Shown one piece after another: positions 13,349 through 20,730 of a stretch of 48,722 nucleotides of DNA; within the stretch, counting starts at the first letter, position 1, and each line of letters starts with the position of its first letter. The notes below the pieces were generated by a model. The model was not told the DNA's origin, ran no database searches, and was given only the letters and a program-made list of their open reading frames with translations. The position numbers were made by a program, and so were the translations under genes. This DNA is from UBA1227 sp045642705 (GTDB lineage: Bacteria > Bacillota > Clostridia > Oscillospirales > Acutalibacteraceae), in contig JAZUJK010000014.1 in assembly GCA_045642705.1 (NCBI GenBank), forward strand, positions 1 to 48,722, written 5' to 3'.

Positions 13349-14533
13349 ATGACTGAATTTGAACTCAAATATGGTTGTAATCCTAACCAGAAACCAGCAA
13401 AGATATATATGAAGGATGGCAGTGAACTCCCAATCGAGATTTTAAATGGTCGTCCAGGTTTTATTAACTTTCTTGATGCATTCAATTCATGGCAGCTTGT
13501 TAAGGAACTAAAAGAGGCTCTCGGTCTCCCAGCAGTTACTTCTTTCAAGCATGTTTCTCCAACATCAGCAGCAGTTGGTCTTCCTCTCTCCGATACACTA
13601 AAGAAGGCTTGCTTCGTTGATGATATTGAGGACCTCGATGCATCTCCACTCGCATGCGCTTATGCACGTGCACGTGGTACAGATAGAATGTGCTCATTTG
13701 GTGACTGGGTTGCACTCTCAGACGAGTGTGATGCTATCACAGCAAGACTTATTAAGCAGGAAGTATCCGATGGTATCATCGCTCCAGGCTATAGCGATGA
13801 GGCTCTCGAGATACTTAAATCTAAGCGTGGCGGTAATTACAATATCGTTAAAATTGATCCAAATTATGTACCAGAGGTACAGGAGACAAAGCAGGTATTT
13901 GGTATCACATTTGAGCAGGGTAGAAATAATTTCAAGATTGATAAGGAACTCCTTTCCAATGTTGTAACAGCGAATAAGGATATGCCAGAATCTGCTATTC
14001 GTGATCTTATTATCTCTCTTATCACACTTAAATATACTCAGTCCAACTCTGTATGCTTCGCAGTTGATGGACAGGCAATCGGTGTAGGCGCTGGCCAGCA
14101 GTCACGTGTACACTGTGTACGTCTCGCTGGCTCCAAGGCTGATACTTGGTTCCTTCGCCAGTGCGACAAGGTATTAAATCTACCATTTAAGGATGACATC
14201 GGACGCCCAGAGCGTGACAATGTCATCGATGGATATATCAACCAGAACGAAGAGGATGTATGTGCCGATGGTAACTGGCAGAAGTATTTCAAGTCTCAGC
14301 CAGCGCCTCTCACAGCAGAGGATAAGCGTGCTTATCTCGATACAATCACAGGTGTAGCACTCGGCTCAGATGCTTTCTTCCCATTCCCAGATAATATCGA
14401 ACGCGCTAAGAAGAGCGGCGTTTCTTATATCGCAGAGCCAGGCGGCTCTATCCGTGATGATCTCGTAATTGCCAAGGCTGATGATTATGGTATGTCTATG
14501 GCATTTACAGGAATGAGACTTTTCCATCATTAA
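13349..14533 (+). CDS. purH: Stand-alone AICAR formyltransferase (PurH C-terminal type), 394 aa
   Basis: The protein corresponds only to the AICAR transformylase part of bifunctional PurH; it formylates AICAR with 10-formyl-THF to FAICAR. The catalytic lysine-histidine pair is present at K67-H68 in FKHVSPTSAAVG, and DGQAIGVGAGQQSRV and the C-terminal SDAFFPFPDN motifs are intact. The MGS-like cyclohydrolase domain found at the N-terminus of normal PurH is missing, and that step is covered by the preceding gene. AAGGAG lies 11-6 bases before ATG 13349. It starts 11 bases after the cyclohydrolase gene. Confidence 0.94.
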   Translation: MTEFELKYGCNPNQKPAKIYMKDGSELPIEILNGRPGFINFLDAFNSWQLVKELKEALGLPAVTSFKHVSPTSAAVGLPLSDTLKKACFVDDIEDLDASPLACAYARARGTDRMCSFGDWVALSDECDAITARLIKQEVSDGIIAPGYSDEALEILKSKRGGNYNIVKIDPNYVPEVQETKQVFGITFEQGRNNFKIDKELLSNVVTANKDMPESAIRDLIISLITLKYTQSNSVCFAVDGQAIGVGAGQQSRVHCVRLAGSKADTWFLRQCDKVLNLPFKDDIGRPERDNVIDGYINQNEEDVCADGNWQKYFKSQPAPLTAEDKRAYLDTITGVALGSDAFFPFPDNIERAKKSGVSYIAEPGGSIRDDLVIAKADDYGMSMAFTGMRLFHH

Positions 14534-14549
14534 TTAATGGGGTGTTAAA

Positions 14550-15836
14550 ATGAGACGCTTGAGACCTTTCAAGAAGATTATGGTTGTTGGTGGTGGCGGC
14601 CGCGAGCATGCCATCGTCAAGAAGATAAAAGAAAATCCAGATGTTGAGGAAATCTATTGTCTACCAGGTAACGGTGGCATAGCTTCTGACGCCACATGTG
14701 TGGACATCGCAGCAACAGATATCGATGCAATCGTTGAGTTCGCATGGAACCATGTCATCGATTTCGCTATCGTTGCGCCAGATGATCCACTTGTTCTCGG
14801 ATGCGTTGACGCACTCGAGAACCATGGCATACCTTGCTTCGGCCCTAATGCTGCGGCCGCTATCATCGAGGGTTCTAAGATTTTCTCCAAGAACCTCATG
14901 AAGAAGTATGGTATCCCAACAGCTGAATATGAGACATTTACTGATATAGATGCAGCACTCGCTTATGTTGCTACTTGCAAGATTCCTGTTGTTATCAAGG
15001 CTGACGGACTCGCACTCGGCAAGGGAGTTATCATTGCCGAGACTCGTGATGATGCAGTTGATGCAGTAAAATCTATGATGGCTGATCTAAAATTTGGCAA
15101 GTCAGGCTCTCAAATCGTAATCGAAGAATTCCTCGAGGGTCCAGAGGTTACTGTGCTCTCATTTACAGACGGTAAAACACTTATCCCTATGATTTCATCA
15201 CAGGACCACAAACGTGCTCTTGATGGTGACAAGGGACTAAATACAGGCGGTATGGGTGTTGTTGCACCAAATCCTTATTACACAGAGGATATAGCAGCAG
15301 AATGTATGGAGAAAATCTTCCTTCCAACAATGGCTGCTATGAATGCAGAGGGTAGAACATTCAAGGGATGTCTATACTTTGGCCTCATGCTGACAGCTGA
15401 TGGTCCTAAGGTTATCGAGTATAACTGTCGTTTCGGTGATCCTGAGACTCAGGTTGTATTGCCACTTCTTGAGAGTGACTTGCTCGAGATAATGAAAGCA
15501 TGTCGTTTCGAGACACTTGGCGATACAGAAGTCCTATTCTCATCATCTGCAGCTTGCTGTGTAGTTATGGCATCAGAGGGATATCCTGTATCCTATGACA
15601 AGGGCTATGAGATAACATTCGACGAAGGTCGTGAAAATGTTTATATCGCTGGTGCGAAACTCTCAGATGATGGCAAACTTCTCACAAATGGTGGCCGCGT
15701 ACTCGTTGCAACAGAGACAGCGGACACACTAGAAGAAGCTATTTCTAAGGCTTATAAAACAATTAAAACAATTCACTTTGACAATGCATATTATCGTACT
15801 GATATCGGTCAGCGCGCATTAAAGGCAGGTAAATAA
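14550..15836 (+). CDS. purD: PurD, phosphoribosylamine-glycine ligase
   Basis: PurD joins phosphoribosylamine and glycine with ATP (GAR synthetase). The 428 residues show the N-terminal VVGGGGREHAI motif at 12-22, an ATP-grasp domain with ADGLALGKGV at 151-160, and EYNCRFGDPETQ, the metal-binding signature. ATG 14550 has GGGGTG nine bases upstream. It follows the AICAR transformylase by 16 bases and is separated from purL by a single base. Confidence 0.97.
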   Translation: MRRLRPFKKIMVVGGGGREHAIVKKIKENPDVEEIYCLPGNGGIASDATCVDIAATDIDAIVEFAWNHVIDFAIVAPDDPLVLGCVDALENHGIPCFGPNAAAAIIEGSKIFSKNLMKKYGIPTAEYETFTDIDAALAYVATCKIPVVIKADGLALGKGVIIAETRDDAVDAVKSMMADLKFGKSGSQIVIEEFLEGPEVTVLSFTDGKTLIPMISSQDHKRALDGDKGLNTGGMGVVAPNPYYTEDIAAECMEKIFLPTMAAMNAEGRTFKGCLYFGLMLTADGPKVIEYNCRFGDPETQVVLPLLESDLLEIMKACRFETLGDTEVLFSSSAACCVVMASEGYPVSYDKGYEITFDEGRENVYIAGAKLSDDGKLLTNGGRVLVATETADTLEEAISKAYKTIKTIHFDNAYYRTDIGQRALKAGK

Positions 15837-15837
15837 T

Positions 15838-18800
15838 ATGGTTTATAGAATCTATGTTGAAAAAAAGGAAGCATTGGCGCATGAGGCCAATGCTCTCTGT
15901 CGAGAACTCAAAACACTTCTCGGAATTCATTCACTTGATTCAGTTAGAATAATCAATAGATATGATGTTGAGGGAATAGACGAAGAACTCTTCTCATACT
16001 CAGTTAAGACTATCTTCTCTGAGCCTCAGCTTGATAATACTTACAAGGCAATTGATACAGCTGGTGCTAAGGTTTTCGCAGTTGAATATCTCCCAGGTCA
16101 GTTCGACCAGCGCGCAAATTCTGCTGCTGAATGTATCCAGCTCATATCCAAGAAGGAGCGTCCTCTCGTTCGCTCTGCCAAGGTATATCTGCTCTATGGC
16201 AATATATCTGAGTCAGACCTCAGTGCTATTGAAAAGTATGTTATCAACCCTGTAGAGGCACGTCTTGCATCACTTGAGGTGCCAGTTACTCTTGATGTTC
16301 CAATGGAACTCCCAGAGACAGTTGATACACTTGTTGGATTTAATGATTATAATGAGTCAGCACTCCTTGCATTCCTAAATGATAAGGGACTTGCAATGGA
16401 CTATGACGATATCAAATTCTGCCAGGACTATTTCAAGTCTGAGCAGCGTGATCCTACTATCACTGAGATTCGTATGATCGATACATATTGGTCTGACCAC
16501 TGTCGTCATACAACATTCCTTACAACAGTAGATAGCGTATCATTTGAGGATGATTTCATCCGTGATGCGTATAACCTATATATCTCATCTCGCCGTGAAC
16601 TCGGCAGAGAGAAGCCTATCAATCTTATGGACATCGGCACACTCGCTGCCAAGGTTCTAAAGTCCCGTGGACTCCTTACAAAACTTGATGAGTCTGAGGA
16701 GATTAATGCTTGCACAGTCAAGATGAAGATAAATCATGACGGTGTAGAGGAGGATTGGCTTCTTCTCTTTAAGAATGAGACACATAACCATCCAACTGAG
16801 ATTGAGCCATTTGGTGGCGCCGCAACCTGCATTGGCGGTGCTATCCGTGACCCATTGTCGGGCCGCGCTTATGTATATAGCGCTATGCGCGTTACAGGCG
16901 CTGCTGACCCAACAAAACCACTCAGTGAGACAATGCAGGGCAAGCTTCCTCAGAGAAAGCTTGTTACAACTGCTGCCAATGGATATTCATCCTATGGTAA
17001 CCAGATCGGCCTCGCAACAGGTCAGGTAGATGAACTCTACCATGACGGCTATGCGGCCAAGCGTATGGAAATCGGCGCAGTTGTCGCTGCGGCGCCTGAA
17101 AATTGTGTTCGCCGTGAAGTTCCAGACCCAGGAGACATAGTTATCCTCCTCGGTGGTAGAACAGGCCGTGACGGCTGTGGTGGTGCTACAGGCTCATCTA
17201 AGTCACATACATTATCATCTCTCGACACCTGTGGTGCAGAGGTACAGAAGGGTAATGCTCCAGAGGAGAGAAAACTCCAGAGACTCTTCCGTAATGCAGA
17301 GGCTGCAAGACTCATCAAGCGTTGTAATGACTTTGGTGCAGGCGGTGTATCCGTTGCTATCGGTGAGCTCGCAGACGGACTCGCAATCGACCTTGATATG
17401 GTTCCTAAGAAATATGAGGGACTTGATGGTACAGAACTTGCTATCTCCGAATCACAGGAGAGAATGGCAGTTGTTGTAGAGCCAGGCGATGCAGAGAGAT
17501 TTATTGAAATTGCAAATTCTGAGAACCTAGAAGCAACAATAGTTGCACATGTAACTGAGAATCCATATCTCACAATGACATGGAAGGGCAATACTATTGT
17601 TAATATCTCACGTGAATTCCTAAATTCTAATGGTGCTGAGAAGCATATTGGTGTTCATTGCTTATCCGCTTCTCCATTTAAAAAGAGCGTTTCTGGTTCT
17701 TTCAGTGATAATTACAAGGCACTCGTATCTGACCTTAATGTCTGCTCCAAGCGCGGACTCTCAGAGAGATTTGACTCAACTATCGGTGCTGGCACAGTAC
17801 TTATGCCTTTCGGTGGTAAGTATCAGCGCACACCTATCCAGGCAATGGTAAATAAAGTATCAGTTGAGACAGGCGATACAGACACATGTTCAGTTATGGC
17901 ATGGGGCTATAACCCATATATTATGGAGAAGGACCAGTTCCATGGTGCTTATCTCTCGGTTCTTGAGTCAATCTCTAAACTTATTGCAACAGGTGCTTCT
18001 TTTGAGGATGTATATCTCACATTCCAAGAGTATTTTGAGAAGCCTGGCAAGACACCGGAGCGTTGGGGCAAGCCACTTGCATCGCTCCTCGGTGCATTCA
18101 AGGCACAGCTTGAGTTCGGTTGCGCAGCAATAGGTGGTAAGGACTCAATGTCAGGTTCATTCGAGGACCTCGATGTCCCACCAACACTTTGCTCATTTGC
18201 TATTACAACTGATAAGATAGGCAATATTGTATCCAATGAATTCAAGGGTGCAGATCATGATGTAATTCTTATCCAGCCTGATTATGACGAATTTGGCGTA
18301 CCAATTATTGCAAGCCAGAAAGAGGTATATAGCCTCGTTACAAACTTGTTCAGAAATGGCACAGCTGTAGCTGCATATACACCAACTTATGGCGGTATAG
18401 CTGAGGCTATCTATAAGATGTGTATCGGTAATAAGATTGGTTTCGCTTATTCTGATATCGCACTCGATACAATCTTTGGCTATAACTATGGCTCATTCAT
18501 TCTCGAAGTAGTAAAGCCTGTTCCAGGTGCAACCCTACTTGGTAGAACTACTGCTGATGCAGCTATTAGTTATTCTGATTGTTCTTTGGCACTTGATATG
18601 CTCAGCGCAGCATATGAGGACAGACTCGAATCAGTATTCCCATGTAATATCGAAACAGAGAATGTTGATATTCCATTGTTCCACTATGAGACAGAGGAGA
18701 AGTTCGTTGCTAAGACCAATGTTCGTCCTCATGTTCTCATTCCAGTATTCCCAGGTACTAACTGTGAATATGATACAGCCAAAGCCTTCCAAAAGGCTGG

Positions 18801-19527
18801 CGCAGAGACAGAGATATTCGTAATCAACAACCTCACATCAGAGGGAGTTATGGACTCTGTATCACGCTTTGCTGAGAGTGTTAGAAAGTCACAGATTGTA
18901 TTTATCCCAGGTGGTTTCTCAGGCGGCGATGAGCCAGAAGGTTCTGCTAAACTTATTGCATCTTTCTTCCGTAATCCTGAGATCTCTGATGCAATTACTG
19001 ATTTACTTAATAATAGAGACGGCCTGATGGGCGGTATCTGTAATGGCTTCCAAGCTCTTATCAAGCTCGGTCTCGTACCTTATGGCAAGATTATAGATAC
19101 AGATGAGAATTGTCCTACACTTTCTTACAATACAATCTCTCGTCACCAGTCCAAGATTGTTAATACAGTTGTATGTTCTAACAATTCACCTTGGCTCAAA
19201 TATGCAAAAGTTGGTAAAACAATTTCCGTTCCAATCTCACATGGTGAGGGACGCATTCTAGCAAGCGAAGAACTCCTCATGAAACTTGCAGAAAATGGTC
19301 AGATTCTCACACAGTATGTTGACCAGGACGGAAATCCAACATATGATATTCAATATAACCCTAACGGCTCAGCAATGGCAGTTGAAGGATTGCTCTCACC
19401 AGATGGTAGAGTATTTGGTAAAATGGGCCATTCAGAGCGTGTGGGAGATGGCCTATATCTAAACGTTATCGGCGACTATGACCTCGGTCTATTTAAGTCA
19501 GCAGTTGACTATTTCCAAGGCAAATAA
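15838..19527 (+). CDS. purL: PurL, single-chain FGAM synthase with glutaminase domain, 1229 aa
   Basis: It converts FGAR and glutamine with ATP to FGAM. Large and glutaminase subunits are fused in one chain, so no purS or purQ is needed here. The synthase core shows SDHCRHTTF near residue 221, a histidine/glutamate motif KNETHNHPTEIEPFGGAATCIGG near 313, and a second pseudo-symmetric half. The C-terminal class I glutaminase domain is complete: C1068 in GGICNGFQ, H1135 and E1137 in SHGEGR. This contrasts with the damaged glutaminase of PurF in the same operon. The start is one base after the purD stop. It is the last gene; no strong terminator is seen before the next promoter at 19556. Confidence 0.96.
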   Translation: MVYRIYVEKKEALAHEANALCRELKTLLGIHSLDSVRIINRYDVEGIDEELFSYSVKTIFSEPQLDNTYKAIDTAGAKVFAVEYLPGQFDQRANSAAECIQLISKKERPLVRSAKVYLLYGNISESDLSAIEKYVINPVEARLASLEVPVTLDVPMELPETVDTLVGFNDYNESALLAFLNDKGLAMDYDDIKFCQDYFKSEQRDPTITEIRMIDTYWSDHCRHTTFLTTVDSVSFEDDFIRDAYNLYISSRRELGREKPINLMDIGTLAAKVLKSRGLLTKLDESEEINACTVKMKINHDGVEEDWLLLFKNETHNHPTEIEPFGGAATCIGGAIRDPLSGRAYVYSAMRVTGAADPTKPLSETMQGKLPQRKLVTTAANGYSSYGNQIGLATGQVDELYHDGYAAKRMEIGAVVAAAPENCVRREVPDPGDIVILLGGRTGRDGCGGATGSSKSHTLSSLDTCGAEVQKGNAPEERKLQRLFRNAEAARLIKRCNDFGAGGVSVAIGELADGLAIDLDMVPKKYEGLDGTELAISESQERMAVVVEPGDAERFIEIANSENLEATIVAHVTENPYLTMTWKGNTIVNISREFLNSNGAEKHIGVHCLSASPFKKSVSGSFSDNYKALVSDLNVCSKRGLSERFDSTIGAGTVLMPFGGKYQRTPIQAMVNKVSVETGDTDTCSVMAWGYNPYIMEKDQFHGAYLSVLESISKLIATGASFEDVYLTFQEYFEKPGKTPERWGKPLASLLGAFKAQLEFGCAAIGGKDSMSGSFEDLDVPPTLCSFAITTDKIGNIVSNEFKGADHDVILIQPDYDEFGVPIIASQKEVYSLVTNLFRNGTAVAAYTPTYGGIAEAIYKMCIGNKIGFAYSDIALDTIFGYNYGSFILEVVKPVPGATLLGRTTADAAISYSDCSLALDMLSAAYEDRLESVFPCNIETENVDIPLFHYETEEKFVAKTNVRPHVLIPVFPGTNCEYDTAKAFQKAGAETEIFVINNLTSEGVMDSVSRFAESVRKSQIVFIPGGFSGGDEPEGSAKLIASFFRNPEISDAITDLLNNRDGLMGGICNGFQALIKLGLVPYGKIIDTDENCPTLSYNTISRHQSKIVNTVVCSNNSPWLKYAKVGKTISVPISHGEGRILASEELLMKLAENGQILTQYVDQDGNPTYDIQYNPNGSAMAVEGLLSPDGRVFGKMGHSERVGDGLYLNVIGDYDLGLFKSAVDYFQGK

Positions 19528-19540
19528 ACCAATTGGTGCG

Positions 19541-19557
19541 AATTTGTTAAACAAATT
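19541..19557. promoter_or_regulatory. 17 bp perfect palindrome overlapping the ArsR promoter
   Basis: AATTTGTT (19541-19548), a central A, and AACAAATT (19550-19557) form a perfect palindrome that overlaps the first two bases of the -35 box. It could be an operator, or a weak termination signal after purL. Confidence 0.5.
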
Positions 19558-19584
19558 GACTATTTTGTAAGGATTTGCTATAAT
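19556..19584 (+). promoter_or_regulatory. Sigma-A promoter of the ArsR-Pr6Pr operon
   Basis: TTGACT (19556-19561), exactly 17 bp, TATAAT (19579-19584). A strong match to consensus. Confidence 0.9.
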
Positions 19585-19600
19585 TTTCGTTGACAAAAAG

Positions 19601-19630
19601 CGAACGAATTGTTCGACTTTTTCGAACGAA
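19601..19630. promoter_or_regulatory. Candidate ArsR operators (CGAACGAA direct repeats)
   Basis: CGAACGAA occurs at 19601-19608 and again at 19623-19630, spaced 22 bp, or two helical turns. The first is part of the palindrome CGAAC-GAATT-GTTCG (19601-19615). GTTCGA (19611-19616) also pairs with TCGAAC (19622-19627). The sites lie between the transcription start and the ribosome site, a classical place for autorepression. Confidence 0.6.
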
Positions 19631-19645
19631 TGAGGGGGAATAATT

Positions 19646-20002
19646 ATGGCAGTCAACGCTGAGTATCAAGAGTACTATACCAAGCTTCACGATGACTTCA
19701 GAGAGTGCGGAGATTTCTTTGCAGCCATCGGTAATGAGACAAGACAGCTTATCATTCTTGAGGCTATCAAAGCGGGTCCAGAGGGAATTAGACCTGGTGA
19801 AATTGCCACTCATGTGAATTTATCACGTCCGGCAGTTTCTCACCACCTCAAAATTCTTAGTGATGCAGGAGTATTTCACATCCGTGAAGTAGGTACAATG
19901 AATTACTATTTCATCTGTATTAAAGATTTACTTCCACTTCTTGAGAAAACTCATTTGGATCTCAAAGCTCTTATCGAAGCCATGTATGGGGATAAGGAGT
20001 AA
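19646..20002 (+). CDS. ArsR-family winged-helix repressor, 118 aa
   Basis: The protein has the ArsR/SmtB fold: a helical N-terminus, AIGNETRQLIILEAI, then the recognition helix region PGEIATHVNLSRPAVSHHLKIL at 50-71 and a wing (REVGTMNYYF) near 80-90. The metal motif ELCVCDL of arsenic and cadmium sensors is absent; only C21 and C91 are present, so it probably does not sense metals through the usual site. It follows repeated CGAACGAA operators and is two bases upstream of the membrane protein gene, which it most likely controls along with itself. The ligand is unknown. Confidence 0.92.
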   Translation: MAVNAEYQEYYTKLHDDFRECGDFFAAIGNETRQLIILEAIKAGPEGIRPGEIATHVNLSRPAVSHHLKILSDAGVFHIREVGTMNYYFICIKDLLPLLEKTHLDLKALIEAMYGDKE

Positions 20003-20004
20003 TA

Positions 20005-20730
20005 ATGTCACAGAAAACTCGTGTTATAATTTCAGCGATAACTAAGTATCTTATCTTAGGCTTCGCTACAGCAGGTATATTAGCCTGTGTGTTTGGCTCG
20101 GGATTTATGGCAGGAGGAAATATTTTACTTAAATATTTCACTATTCAAAGCAATATCTGGATCGGACTATTTGGTCTGATTATTGGCACAGTACAATTTG
20201 TAAATTTAAAACATGGCGTGTTGGACTTAAAGAGATGGGCTTATGTACTTCAATTGGTACTTACCACCTCTATAACGCTTACTGGTGTGGTATTTTGCTT
20301 CGTATTGTTGCCTACAATGGTAGGGAACGAAGCAATGCGCGGAACTGTTCTTGCGTGGCCTCAGATCTTTTTACATGTTGTAGTACCAATTCTATCTGTA
20401 GTTGATTTACTGGTGTGGACACGTCCAGTTAGATTCAACTTCAAGTTTTATGATTCTCTATTTTCACTTATTCCACCGCTCTATTATCTTGTATTCTCTA
20501 GAATCGGATATGTACGCGGATGGGACTTTGGCGGAGGAGTAAACTATCCTTACTTCTTCCTAAACTATGATAGCCCTGCGGGCCTCATAGGCTTTTCTAA
20601 AGAGATGCCTTATTTCATGGGTGTTATATGGTGGATAGTTGCAATTGCATTATTTGTATTACTTGTATCACGTTTCTATCAATATCTCATGATAATTTTC
20701 TTGAAGAAAAATAGGCAAAAAATGATATAA
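20005..20730 (+). CDS. Pr6Pr-family-like integral membrane protein, 241 aa
   Basis: Six hydrophobic segments are visible, at about 11-34, 48-68, 80-106, 120-139, 150-168 and 202-227. FTIQSNIWIGLF in the second segment, a conserved aromatic LLVWTRPV, and the length match the Pr6Pr/FAR-17a-like group of bacterial membrane proteins. Their function is not established. It is co-transcribed with the ArsR regulator two bases upstream and ends at the UUCG-loop terminator. Its last 44 bases overlap the 3' end of the convergent YfhO-type gene. Confidence 0.8.
   Translation: MSQKTRVIISAITKYLILGFATAGILACVFGSGFMAGGNILLKYFTIQSNIWIGLFGLIIGTVQFVNLKHGVLDLKRWAYVLQLVLTTSITLTGVVFCFVLLPTMVGNEAMRGTVLAWPQIFLHVVVPILSVVDLLVWTRPVRFNFKFYDSLFSLIPPLYYLVFSRIGYVRGWDFGGGVNYPYFFLNYDSPAGLIGFSKEMPYFMGVIWWIVAIALFVLLVSRFYQYLMIIFLKKNRQKMI

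Noticed and set aside
17049..17591. 180-codon minus-strand open frame inside purL
   Set aside because: It is the serine/alanine-rich shadow of a strong coding gene, without ribosome site or promoter.
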